Positions 17,815 to 26,680 of a DNA stretch of 64,000 nucleotides are shown piece after piece; position 1 is the stretch's first letter, and the number at the start of each line of letters is the position of its first letter. The stretch lies in assembly GCF_019042245.1 (NCBI RefSeq), contig NZ_JAHQCX010000001.1:583726-647725 (forward strand), given 5' to 3'. The notes below the pieces were generated by a model. The model saw only the letters and a program-made list of their open reading frames with translations. It was not told where the DNA came from and did not search any database. The translations under genes were made by a program, and so were the position numbers. The stretch comes from Diplocloster modestus (lineage in GTDB: Bacteria > Bacillota > Clostridia > Lachnospirales > Lachnospiraceae).

Positions 17815-18465
17815 TTTACCTGGTGGACGCCTTATTGCATTGCTGAAGTAGAGCCGCAAGAGATAACAGTCACCATAGTAGGATATCATTATCCCAGAAA
17901 GCTGTTTCTGTTTCTAAGAGAGCGTTATGGTGCTGAGATTAAAGAAACATATCCAGGTATTTATTATATTCATGGCTTTTTGTTCCCACTTCAGGTGTTG
18001 GTGACAAGAGAACTATCAAAAGAGGAAAATATCTGGCTTAGCCGGCTGCATAGTGATCTGCAGCTGCATGAGGATATTGAGCCGCTGGCAAAAGCCTATA
18101 AAGGGATGGAAAAGAACCCGCTGTACGCAGCTGCGATGGACCTGATCGTACGGGCGAACTGGAAAAAGTATCAGGAGGGAAAAGAAATGTGTGAAGCACT
18201 GCGCGAACTATTCGCGGATGAATTGTCCGAGAGAGAAAACCAGGGAATCGGTAAAGGTATAGAAAAAGGTATAGCACAGGGAATAGAAAAAGGAAAGATA
18301 GACGATATTCTGGAATTACTGGCAGAGCTTGGGCCAGTTCCAGATAGGCTGCGCAAAAAAATTACCTCTCAGTCTGATTGCGATATCTTAACCAAATGGT
18401 TGAAACTTGCGGCAAAGTCGTCGAGCATTGAAGATTTTACCAACAATATGACTCAAGCTAAGTGA
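17815..18465 (+). pseudogene. 5'-truncated Rpn/PD-(D/E)XK nuclease-transposase family gene
   Basis: The frame is open from 17815, directly after a TGA at 17812, and encodes the middle and C-terminal part of a protein common in Clostridia. Segments such as IVGYHYPRKLFLFLRERYGA, IYYIHGFLFPLQVLVTRELS and KEENIWLSRL match the pattern I know for the recombination-promoting nuclease (Rpn/PDDEXK transposase) group. A GIGKGIEKGIAQGIEKGK repeat near the end is also typical of that group. The N-terminal region that should hold the nuclease motifs is missing and no usable ATG/GTG start exists before a TTG at 17980. It sits right after the parA terminator, so it is probably inactive. Confidence 0.65.
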
Positions 18466-18519
18466 TTTATGGCTTATTTCGATGCTTGTGGATTTCTGTT
18501 GTTTTTTGTGGAATTGATC

Positions 18520-18548
18520 TTGATAAATCGGACAAAGAATGTTATAAT
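18520..18548 (+). promoter_or_regulatory. Promoter of the iron alcohol dehydrogenase gene
   Basis: TTGATA (18520-18525), 17-nt spacer, TATAAT (18543-18548), about 48 nt before the start codon. Confidence 0.75.
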
Positions 18549-18595
18549 ATTCACAATGCAACGAAAATGCTTATTTCTGGGAAGGAAGAGAAAAC

Positions 18596-19741
18596 ATGAA
18601 GAGTTTTGATATCAAGACAAAAATCTATTTTGGTGAGAACTCCCTGGACAGACTGGTTGATATTCCTTATAAAAAAGTTATGATTATTACCGATCCGTTT
18701 GTGGTGCAGAGCGGAATGATCAAATTGATTACGTATCGTCTGGACAGCGGCGATATAGAGTTTGATATTTTTAAAGACGTGGTACCGGATCCCCCTATCG
18801 AGAAAATCGTGACGGGCGTTCAGGCTGTCGTTGGGTACAAGCCTCAGGCGCTGATCGCAGTAGGCGGCGGTTCTGCCATCGACTCCGCTAAGGCGATTAA
18901 GGATTTTGCCTTAAAGACAGGAGAATTGGATGAACTGGCGCTGATCGCGGTTCCTACCACCAGTGGGACAGGCTCGGAAGTAACTTCTTTTTCAGTAATT
19001 ACGGACACACAGAGCCATGTAAAATACCCGCTGGTCGCTGAATCGCTGATCCCTACCGAAGCGATTCTGGATGCGGAACTGGTTCGCAGTGTTCCACCGG
19101 CGGTTACGGCAGATACCGGCATGGATGTATTTACCCATGCATTGGAAGCTTATGTGAGTATCAATAATAATGAGTTTTCGGCAGCTTTGGCCGAGAAAGC
19201 TATTGAAATATGCGGGGTATTCCTGTTAAGAGCTTTTCTGGACGGCAATGATACCCATGCAAGGCAGAAGATGCATGTCGCCTCCTGTCTTGCCGGTCTG
19301 GCGTTTAATTCCGCGTCCCTTGGTCTGAATCACGGTATGGCACATCAGCTGGGAGCGAATTTCCATGTTCCGCATGGCCGGGCCAATGCTATGCTGCTGC
19401 CTCACATTATTGAATTTAACAGTGATATTAATATCCACAGCCGCAGCAGAAAGGATTATCTGCCGCAGGTAAAAAAATATGTGAATATTGCTAAAATTCT
19501 GGGACTTCAGAACTTTAACACCATCACCACCGTCCGGGCACTGGTAAACTGGGTGCAGTTCATGCTGAAGGAAATGGATATTCCGTTATCCATGTCCCAG
19601 TACGGCAAATGTACGGAAGAGGAGTATATGTCAAAGATCAGCATCATGGCAGAAGCTGCGCTGGCAGACAGCTGTACCGCTACAAACCCCCGGATCCCTA
19701 ATAAAGCGGATGTCATGGATATCTATCGTAATCTCTGGTAA
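18596..19741 (+). CDS. Iron-containing alcohol dehydrogenase (1-propanol dehydrogenase PduQ-like)
   Basis: A 381-residue group III NAD(P)-dependent alcohol dehydrogenase that interconverts aldehydes and primary alcohols in fermentation. The nucleotide loop is VGGGSAIDSAKAI near residue 88. Iron ligands are expected in ADTGMDVFTHALEAYVS (Asp and His) and in SLGLNHGMAHQLGANFHVPH. Length and the C-terminal helical domain fit PduQ/butanol-dehydrogenase-like enzymes, but no microcompartment genes are nearby. It has its own promoter and a hairpin terminator, so it is monocistronic. Confidence 0.93.
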   Translation: MKSFDIKTKIYFGENSLDRLVDIPYKKVMIITDPFVVQSGMIKLITYRLDSGDIEFDIFKDVVPDPPIEKIVTGVQAVVGYKPQALIAVGGGSAIDSAKAIKDFALKTGELDELALIAVPTTSGTGSEVTSFSVITDTQSHVKYPLVAESLIPTEAILDAELVRSVPPAVTADTGMDVFTHALEAYVSINNNEFSAALAEKAIEICGVFLLRAFLDGNDTHARQKMHVASCLAGLAFNSASLGLNHGMAHQLGANFHVPHGRANAMLLPHIIEFNSDINIHSRSRKDYLPQVKKYVNIAKILGLQNFNTITTVRALVNWVQFMLKEMDIPLSMSQYGKCTEEEYMSKISIMAEAALADSCTATNPRIPNKADVMDIYRNLW

Positions 19742-19803
19742 ATAGACTTACATACTGAAGCCGTAATGGCAATCACGATCTGTTAAGCATAAGAAAATGA
19801 AAG

Positions 19804-19848
19804 AGGAGTCAACAGACATAGCTGTACAGGCTATGGATGTTGACTCCT
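19804..19848. terminator. Bidirectional hairpin terminator
   Basis: AGGAGTCAACA pairs with TGTTGACTCCT, with an inner CATAGC/GCTATG extension. It lies between two convergent genes. Confidence 0.75.
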
Positions 19849-19882
19849 GTTTATATAGACAAAACTACCATTACATACTGGA

Positions 19883-20266
19883 TTACTCGGTTCTGGATAT
19901 CAACTGACAGTATACAAATACATTTTCAATCTTTTTCGCCTCACTGCCAAAATAAGGATTAATGACCGGCTGGCTCTCAGAAGGCATAATATAGAGCCGG
20001 AATATCAGACCATCCTGCCCTACCTCCATCTGCTGTGCATTCGTATATTCGAATTGCTTCTTTTCCACATGCAGATAGGTGTATATGATGTTTTCAATAT
20101 TTGTGTTTTCGAAGCAGCATATCATATCCTCTTCCCGGTGCAGATCCATGATCGCTTTGACCTCGCCGAAAGTCAGATTGACCACGCGGTATGAACCCTG
20201 AGAGATCGCAGAAGGCAGCGATTTGTCATCCAATAAAAATAGAGGATGTTTTAGAGTGCTTGTCAT
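19883..20266 (-). CDS. Small protein of unknown function, possible DUF1874-like fold
   Basis: A 127-residue protein. The ATG at 20266 has GGGGGAAT upstream; the longer frame to 20344 is an AT-rich artefact. No firm family. The order of a short N-terminal strand, LTFGEVKAIMDL, then MEVGQDGLIFRLYIMPSES recalls the DUF1874 / STIV B116 group, where a similar GD..L.F.L....P segment ends the domain. However, the conserved GH (catalytic in AcrIII-1 ring nucleases) is absent; FENTN stands there instead. Convergent with the alcohol dehydrogenase and divergent from the maltodextrin operon, with iterons between. Confidence 0.7.
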   Translation of the reverse strand: MTSTLKHPLFLLDDKSLPSAISQGSYRVVNLTFGEVKAIMDLHREEDMICCFENTNIENIIYTYLHVEKKQFEYTNAQQMEVGQDGLIFRLYIMPSESQPVINPYFGSEAKKIENVFVYCQLISRTE

Positions 20267-20350
20267 AAGAATTCCCCCTTTTATTATATAAGAATAAAAT
20301 ATTATCTTTCTAAATTCAGTATAATATAAAAAAGTTGGATACACAACAAT

Positions 20351-20410
20351 TGTTATTTTTTAAACTGGAATGTTATTTTTTAAACCAGCTTGTTATTTTT
20401 TTGACCACAT
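20351..20410. repeat. Three 20-bp tandem iterons
   Basis: TGTTATTTTT starts at 20351, 20371 and 20391, followed by TAAACTGGAA, TAAACCAGCT and TTGACCACAT. The exact 20-bp period equals about two helical turns, so proteins bound to each copy would face the same side. The array lies 85 bp upstream of the 20266 (-) start and 173 bp before the 20583 (+) start, so it could regulate either gene. Confidence 0.85.
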
Positions 20411-20582
20411 AATTTTGATTATTAAGAAGAATCAATGAATTATGTACTGCAAGTTTGTTTATAAAATTTACATCGCAGGCGGATGTTAAGCAAAATAAAA
20501 ACAGAAAATGTGGATAAGATGGAAAAATTTTTCTCATACTATAAGCGAATACAAGCTTATGTAAGAAAGAGAGGGCATCTTT

Positions 20583-21998
20583 GTGAAAAGGTTAAAAAAA
20601 TTGACGGTTGTCACAATGCTGATTGCGGTACTGGCAGGCACTCTGACTGCCTGCAGTAAAGAAAAGAAACCGGAAAACGGGCAGCAGAATACAAATCAAA
20701 ATGATACAGCACAGAATAATACCAATACGGACAATAACCAGGCAGCAAATGGAAAAGGCCGTGTATATTATCTGAATTTTAAGCCCGAGGTTGCGGATGT
20801 CTGGGAAAAGATAGCTGCAGAATACACCAAAGAGACCGGCGTATCGGTCAAGGTGGTTACTGCAGCCAGCGGAGAATATGAAAAGACCTTAAAGTCTGAA
20901 ATGGCAAAGAAAGAAGCGCCCACCCTGTTCCATATCAATGGGCCGGTCGGATATCAGACCTGGAAAGATTACACCATGGATTTGAAAGATACCAATCTGT
21001 ACAGCTGGCTGAATACTCCGGATCTGGCCATATCGGAAGGCGGAGGAGTTTACGGAGTACCATTTGTTGTAGAGGGCTATGGTATTATCTATAACGACGA
21101 TATCATGCAAAAATATTTTGCACTGAGTGACAAGGCAGTAGATGTAACCGGTGTGGATCAGATCAATAATTTCACAACTCTAAAAGCCGTCGCCGAGGAT
21201 ATGACGGCGAAAAAAGATCAGTTGGGAATTAAAGGTGTATTTGCCTCCACTTCATTTTCCGCAGGAAATGACTGGAGATGGCAGACCCATCTGATGAACC
21301 TTCCGATGTATTATGAATTTAAAGACAGCGGTAACAAAAACCCGGACACCATTGAGTTTTCTTACAACGAGAATTTTAAAAATATATTTGACCTGTATTT
21401 GAACAATTCTCCGACTGCTCCGGAAGCACTGGGAAGCAAATCCGTGGATGACTCCATGGGCGAATTCGCCCGGGGAGAGGCAGCTATGGTACAAAATGGA
21501 AACTGGGGCTGGAGTGAGGTACAGAAAGCGGAAGGCAATACGGTAAAAGAAGAAAACATCAAGTTCCTGCCCATCTATATCGGTGTGGAGGGAGAAGAAA
21601 AACAGGGACTTTGTATCGGAACGGAAAATTTCTTAAGTGTAAACAGCCAGGTGTCGGCAGACGATCAAAAGGCTTCCATCGATTTTATGGAATGGGTGTT
21701 CAGCTCTGATAAGGGAAAAGAATTTGTGGCGAAAGACCTGGGCTTTATCACTCCATTCAGCACCTTTGAGGATGCGGAAAAACCGGTGGATCCTCTGGCA
21801 AAGGAAGTGGACCGCTATATGAAGAATGGGGATCTGTATACGGTAACCTGGGATTTTACCGCCTTCCCCAGCCAGGAATTCAAAAACATGCTGGGCGCGG
21901 ATCTGCTTTCTTACGCGCAGGGCAATCTGAAATGGGAAGAGCTGGTTACGAATACCACCCGGAACTGGGCGGATGAAAAGGAAATGTCAGCTCAATAA
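20583..21998 (+). CDS. Extracellular sugar-binding lipoprotein (maltodextrin-type ABC importer)
   Basis: A 471-residue family 1 solute-binding protein. Signal peptide with lipobox LTAC, lipidated Cys at residue 24, then an Asn/Gln-rich linker (residues 30-60) and the two-lobed binding domain. The start is GTG at 20583 with GAGAGGG about eight bases upstream. It heads an operon of two permeases and a 4-alpha-glucanotransferase, pointing to maltose or maltodextrin. No ATPase is encoded in the operon; a shared MsmK-type ATPase elsewhere is the usual solution. Confidence 0.93.
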   Translation: MKRLKKLTVVTMLIAVLAGTLTACSKEKKPENGQQNTNQNDTAQNNTNTDNNQAANGKGRVYYLNFKPEVADVWEKIAAEYTKETGVSVKVVTAASGEYEKTLKSEMAKKEAPTLFHINGPVGYQTWKDYTMDLKDTNLYSWLNTPDLAISEGGGVYGVPFVVEGYGIIYNDDIMQKYFALSDKAVDVTGVDQINNFTTLKAVAEDMTAKKDQLGIKGVFASTSFSAGNDWRWQTHLMNLPMYYEFKDSGNKNPDTIEFSYNENFKNIFDLYLNNSPTAPEALGSKSVDDSMGEFARGEAAMVQNGNWGWSEVQKAEGNTVKEENIKFLPIYIGVEGEEKQGLCIGTENFLSVNSQVSADDQKASIDFMEWVFSSDKGKEFVAKDLGFITPFSTFEDAEKPVDPLAKEVDRYMKNGDLYTVTWDFTAFPSQEFKNMLGADLLSYAQGNLKWEELVTNTTRNWADEKEMSAQ

Positions 21999-22041
21999 AA
22001 GCCGTCTGTCAGGCGGGGTATTCAAAAGAGAAAATGTCGAG

Positions 22042-22078
22042 AAGGGTGAGTACCGATGGAAGAATGCTCACCCTTTTT
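22042..22078 (+). terminator. Intra-operon hairpin between binding protein and permease genes
   Basis: AAGGGTGAG (22042-22050) pairs with CTCACCCTT (22067-22075) and is followed by TTTTT. It would act as a partial terminator or as a 3' stabiliser giving more binding protein than permease. Confidence 0.75.
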
Positions 22079-22125
22079 CCGAGCATCCATACAAACAGAC
22101 CTATAAAGAAAAGGAGAAGTAATTT

Positions 22126-22971
22126 ATGCAGAAAACGTATAAAAAATACTTTCCGGTATTTGCCCTGCCGACACTGATCGCTTTTGCTATTGCATTTTTG
22201 GTTCCGTTCCTCATGGGCATATATTTATCATTCTGTAAATTCACTACGGTGACTAACGCAAAATGGGTAGGAATCGCCAATTACACCCGCGCGTTCTCCA
22301 ACCGGGATTTCCCCAACGCTCTATGGTTTACGGTCAAATTTACGGTGATTTCCGTAATCCTTATCAATATTCTTGCCTTTCTGCTGGCTTTGCTGCTGAC
22401 CAGGAAAGTAAAGGGGACCAATGTGTTCCGCACGATCTTCTTCATGCCGAACCTGATCGGCGGCATCGTACTGGGTTATATCTGGCAGCTGATCATTAAC
22501 TCCGTACTCCTATCGACAGTCGGTGCGGATATCACGGCCAGGGCAGGCTACGGCTTCTGGGGGCTGGTGGTTCTGATGTGCTGGCAGATGATCGGTTATA
22601 TGATGATCATCTATATCGCGGGAATTCAAAATGTGGCACCGGAGCTGATCGAAGCCGCCCAGATCGATGGCGCCACCAGATGGCAGGTCCTCACCAAGGT
22701 GACCATCCCCATGGTCATGCCGTCTGTTACGATCTGCCTGTTCCTGACCATATCCAATTCCTTCAAGCTTTTTGACCAGAACCTGTCGCTGACGGCGGGG
22801 CTGCCTGGGAAGCAGACCCAGATGATGGCGTTAGACATCTTTAACACGTTCTATGGCAGAAACGGATGGGAAGGGGTCGGACAGGCGAAAGCCGTGATTT
22901 TCTTTATTATCGTAGGAATTATCACTTTCTCCCAGCTTTGGCTGACCAGACGAAAGGAGGTTGAGGGCTGA
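22126..22971 (+). CDS. Sugar ABC transporter permease, MalF type
   Basis: A 281-residue inner-membrane subunit with six predicted helices and the EAA loop for ATPase contact (EAAQIDGATRWQVLTKVTIP near residue 182). It follows the 22042 hairpin and overlaps the next permease start by one base, so the two permeases are coupled. RBS AAAGGAGAAG lies upstream. Confidence 0.93.
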   Translation: MQKTYKKYFPVFALPTLIAFAIAFLVPFLMGIYLSFCKFTTVTNAKWVGIANYTRAFSNRDFPNALWFTVKFTVISVILINILAFLLALLLTRKVKGTNVFRTIFFMPNLIGGIVLGYIWQLIINSVLLSTVGADITARAGYGFWGLVVLMCWQMIGYMMIIYIAGIQNVAPELIEAAQIDGATRWQVLTKVTIPMVMPSVTICLFLTISNSFKLFDQNLSLTAGLPGKQTQMMALDIFNTFYGRNGWEGVGQAKAVIFFIIVGIITFSQLWLTRRKEVEG

Positions 22972-23804
22972 TGGAAAAAAAGCAGTCTGGAAATACTATA
23001 TTATTTCTATTCCTTTTGCTTCTGTCGGCGGTTTTTTTGGCGCCGATCCTGATGGTGCTCATGAATTCCTTTAAAGGAAAGCTGTATATCAGCGACGCTC
23101 CGTTTCAGCTGCCTTCGGCAGCATCCTTTGCCGGTTTATCGAATTATTTTCAGGGTGTGGAGAAAAGTGGATTTTTTTCGGCTTTTGGATACTCCCTGTT
23201 TATCACCGTTTTCTCGGTAGCTGCCATCGTATTACTGACTTCCATGACTGGATGGTGGCTGACACGGGTTAAGGGCAGATTTACAGGAGGCTTGTATTAC
23301 CTGTTTGTATTTTCCATGGTAGTACCGTTTCAGATGGTCATGTTTACCATGAGTAAGCTGGCTAATATGCTGTATCTGGATAATCCTGCCGGTATGATTG
23401 TGCTGTATGTGGGATTCGGTGCGGGTCTGTCTGTGTTTATGTTCTGCGGGTTTGTAAAATCCATACCCATCGACATCGAGGAAGCGGCGATGATCGACGG
23501 CTGTAATCCGATCCAGACTTTTTTCCGGGTGGTGCTCCCCATCATGAAACCCACGGCTATCACGGTGGCGATCTTAAATACGATGTGGATCTGGAACGAT
23601 TATCTGCTGCCCTATCTGGTTATCGGGTCGGACTATAAGACGATACCGGTAGCAGTCCAGTATCTGCGGGGAGGCTATGGGTCCGTCGATATGGGACATA
23701 TGATGGCCGTGCTGGTTCTTGCAATAATTCCTATAATTATCTTTTATATTTTTTGTCAAAAGTATATAATTGAAGGAGTGGTCGCAGGAGCGGTCAAAGG
23801 CTGA
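22971..23804 (+). CDS. Sugar ABC transporter permease, MalG type
   Basis: A 277-residue permease with six hydrophobic segments and the EAA loop EEAAMIDGCNPIQTFFRVVL. It ends with the usual VAGAVKG tail of the MalG/CUT1 family. It starts on the last base of the previous stop region with AAAGGAGG inside the upstream gene. Confidence 0.93.
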   Translation: MEKKQSGNTILFLFLLLLSAVFLAPILMVLMNSFKGKLYISDAPFQLPSAASFAGLSNYFQGVEKSGFFSAFGYSLFITVFSVAAIVLLTSMTGWWLTRVKGRFTGGLYYLFVFSMVVPFQMVMFTMSKLANMLYLDNPAGMIVLYVGFGAGLSVFMFCGFVKSIPIDIEEAAMIDGCNPIQTFFRVVLPIMKPTAITVAILNTMWIWNDYLLPYLVIGSDYKTIPVAVQYLRGGYGSVDMGHMMAVLVLAIIPIIIFYIFCQKYIIEGVVAGAVKG

Positions 23805-23835
23805 AGGAAAGCCATAATCATAAGGAGGATATACA

Positions 23836-25317
23836 ATGAGAGCGAATGGAATATTACTGCCGGTTTCCAGCCTGCCCTCCAGATATGGAATCGGCTCGTT
23901 TTCCAAAAGTGCCTATGAATTCATTGATTTTCTGAGAGACGCGGGACAGGCATACTGGCAGATTCTGCCCCTGGGCCCTACGGGATATGGGGACTCCCCG
24001 TATCAGTCTTTTTCCACGTTTGCTGGAAACCCATATTTTATTGACCTGGATGAGCTGATCGTGCAGGGGCTTCTCACCCGGGAAGAGTGTGAGGCCTGTG
24101 ATTTCGGAGACAACCCGGTCTATATCGATTATGAAAAGATCTATCTGTCCCGATTCCGGATTCTGCGGCGGGCTTTCGAAAGAAGCCATATCCAGCAAAA
24201 TCCAGATTTTCAGAAATTCTGCCAGGATCAGGCCCTGTGGCTGGAAGATTACAGCCTGTACCGGGCGGTAAAGGATTCCTGCGGCGGTGTCAGCTGGATC
24301 GAATGGCCGGAAGGCATCCGTCTGAGAAAACAGGAGGCTCTGGCCGATTACGAAAAAAATTATGCGCAGGAAATCGATTTTCAGAAATATCAGCAGTATC
24401 TGTTCTGGACTCAGTGGAAAAAATTGAAAAATTATGCCAATGCAAACGGCATCCAAATCGTCGGTGACCTTCCGATCTATGTGGCCTTTGACAGTGCCGA
24501 CAGCTGGGCCAACACAGACCTGTTCCAGTTCGATCTGGAGCTGAAACCCATAGCGGTGGCCGGCTGTCCGCCGGATGGATTCTCCGCAACCGGACAGCTC
24601 TGGGGAAATCCGCTCTACGACTGGGAATACCACAGGCAGACCGGCTTTGTCTGGTGGATGAAACGAATCGCTCACTGCTTCCAGCTATACGACATGGTCC
24701 GGATCGACCATTTCCGTGGCTTTGATGAATATTACTCCATTCCCTACGGCGAAAAAACCGCAGTGAACGGAACCTGGAAACCAGGCCCGGGTCTGACATT
24801 ATTTGAGACTTTGCAAAGAGAGATGGGGGATCTGAACATCATAGCTGAAGATCTGGGGTATTTGACCGACTCCGTCCGTAAGCTTTTAAAAGATACCGGT
24901 TATCCCGGCATGAAGGTCCTGGAATTCGCCTTTGATTCGCGGGAAGAGAGTGACTACCTGCCCCATAATTACACCAAAAATTGCGTTGTGTATACTGGGA
25001 CCCACGATAACAACACCGTTCAGGGATGGTACGATGAACTGTCAGACCACGACCGGGAATTCTCAGCCAGATATGTTGATAACAAAGATCATACCAGAGG
25101 ACGCATCCACTGGGATTTCATTCGTCTGGCCATGGGAAGCGTAGCAAAGTTGTGTATGATCCCGATCCAGGATTTCCTGGGACTTGGAAGCGAGGCCCGG
25201 ATAAATACGCCATCTACGTTGGGAGATAATTGGAAGTGGAGACTTACCGATGGGCAGCTGACTGTGGAATTGGCCCGGGAGGTCCGTGAGTTGACCTGGC
25301 TGTATGGGAGGGGATAG
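23836..25317 (+). CDS. malQ: 4-alpha-glucanotransferase (amylomaltase)
   Basis: A 493-residue GH77 enzyme that disproportionates maltodextrins and releases glucose in the cytoplasm. Family segments seen are LPSRYGIGSFSKSAYEFIDF, WQILPLGPTGYGDSPYQS, the DLPIYVAFDSADSW loop, the nucleophile region VRIDHFRGFDEYYSIP, and AEDLGYLT with the acid/base Glu. Length is normal. RBS AAGGAGG at 23822 follows the permease by 31 nt, completing an import-and-process operon for maltodextrins. Confidence 0.96.
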   Translation: MRANGILLPVSSLPSRYGIGSFSKSAYEFIDFLRDAGQAYWQILPLGPTGYGDSPYQSFSTFAGNPYFIDLDELIVQGLLTREECEACDFGDNPVYIDYEKIYLSRFRILRRAFERSHIQQNPDFQKFCQDQALWLEDYSLYRAVKDSCGGVSWIEWPEGIRLRKQEALADYEKNYAQEIDFQKYQQYLFWTQWKKLKNYANANGIQIVGDLPIYVAFDSADSWANTDLFQFDLELKPIAVAGCPPDGFSATGQLWGNPLYDWEYHRQTGFVWWMKRIAHCFQLYDMVRIDHFRGFDEYYSIPYGEKTAVNGTWKPGPGLTLFETLQREMGDLNIIAEDLGYLTDSVRKLLKDTGYPGMKVLEFAFDSREESDYLPHNYTKNCVVYTGTHDNNTVQGWYDELSDHDREFSARYVDNKDHTRGRIHWDFIRLAMGSVAKLCMIPIQDFLGLGSEARINTPSTLGDNWKWRLTDGQLTVELAREVRELTWLYGRG

Positions 25318-25372
25318 GGGAAGGCAAGCCAGTCTCCCCGCCTGCGCAGCAGGATTGCAGGATTTATAAAAC

Positions 25373-26545
25373 TTAAACCGTAATCTTCCCTGTAAACAGC
25401 TGATCCAGGACGATACAGACAGATCCGTAAAGGGCACTGTTGTCCTCGAAGCGGGTCTTAAAGATCCGGATCGTGCGGTTGTTTTTGAAGATGCTGATCT
25501 GATTGACCGTGTAGGCGATGGAGGCCAGGATTTCATCGGGAAGATAGAAGGCTGAGTGGCCGAAAACCAGGGTGCTGATATCTATGATATTGATCAGGTT
25601 GTTCAGCGCATAGGCTAACTGCTCGGAGACGTTCTCAAGGATGCTGTATGCCTTGGGAGAAGTCTTGCAATATTCCATGGCTTCCCGGAAAACGGTAAAT
25701 TCTGTTCCGCAGGCCTCGTTAATTTTGGAAAGGATCACAGGTACACTGGCGTACAGTTCCAGACAACCCCGGCTACCGCAGTTGCACTTGGGACCGTCGA
25801 AGTTAATCGTGGTATGGCCCAGCTCCCCGCAGGAACCAGTGAGATTGTTCACCAGCTGCCGATTGGACACGATGGCGGAGGCAATCCCATTTGCCAGTCC
25901 GATATAGAGAAAATTCTCTTTTTCCTGACCGATGCCGTAGTACATTTCACACAGAGCGGCGGCCTGCATGTCGTTTTTTACGAAAACAGGAACCGGAAGG
26001 CGGGATTGTAAATATCCCAGGATGTCCAGCTCTTTGATATCGAAGAAATTGGTTACGTTTTTAATGATACCGTGGATTGTGTCCACGACACCGATCGTGG
26101 AGATCCCTATCCCCAGGATCGGTCTTTCGCTCAGGTGAAGCAGATGATCCGCCAGATGCCAGATCTTTTGCAGAATCGTATCCGGAGTTTCATCCGGCTG
26201 AAATTCCTCCCGCTTAGCAGCGATCAGTTTAAGGCTGAAATCACTCAGAATTCCGAATAAAAAATCCTTGGAAACCCAAATCCCGGCAACTAACGGGGAG
26301 TGTGGAGAGATGGTCAGATACTTCGGATTCCGTCCCACATTTTTAACGTCATTTTCCATATCAGACTCAACAATTATTTTCTGCTGCAGTAATTCCGATG
26401 TTATGTTGGTCAGGGTCATAGAGGTCAGTTTCGATGCTTTGGCCAGATTATTTCTGGTAGTCTTGCTGCTGGTCGAAATCAGTTGCAAGATCAAAGCACG
26501 ATTAAATTCCTTAACACCGATAAGATTTAATCCTGACTTTTTCAT
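25373..26545 (-). CDS. ROK-family transcriptional regulator
   Basis: A 390-residue NagC/XylR-type protein: winged helix in residues 1-75 (RNNLAKASKLTSMTLTNITSE) and a ROK sugar-kinase-like domain with the zinc motif CNCGSRGCLE. ATG at 26545 has AGGAG nine bases upstream; a TTG two codons earlier is too close to that RBS. It is convergent to malQ and probably controls the maltodextrin operon in response to sugar; ligand unknown. The separation between its promoter and the malE-like promoter is large, so in trans control is assumed. Confidence 0.88.
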   Translation of the reverse strand: MKKSGLNLIGVKEFNRALILQLISTSSKTTRNNLAKASKLTSMTLTNITSELLQQKIIVESDMENDVKNVGRNPKYLTISPHSPLVAGIWVSKDFLFGILSDFSLKLIAAKREEFQPDETPDTILQKIWHLADHLLHLSERPILGIGISTIGVVDTIHGIIKNVTNFFDIKELDILGYLQSRLPVPVFVKNDMQAAALCEMYYGIGQEKENFLYIGLANGIASAIVSNRQLVNNLTGSCGELGHTTINFDGPKCNCGSRGCLELYASVPVILSKINEACGTEFTVFREAMEYCKTSPKAYSILENVSEQLAYALNNLINIIDISTLVFGHSAFYLPDEILASIAYTVNQISIFKNNRTIRIFKTRFEDNSALYGSVCIVLDQLFTGKITV

Positions 26546-26680
26546 AAACAAATACTCCTGATTAGTAAAATATTTTTATTATTTTATTGTAACTCATTTC
26601 AAAGACGATGTAAACCTTTTAAGAGAAAGATATTACCATTGAAGGATGAAAAGTAACATGAATGGGGAGAGTACGGAACA

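Noticed and set aside
23854..24675. 273-residue open frame opposite malQ
   Set aside because: Antisense to the conserved GH77 core; no RBS and no family pattern.
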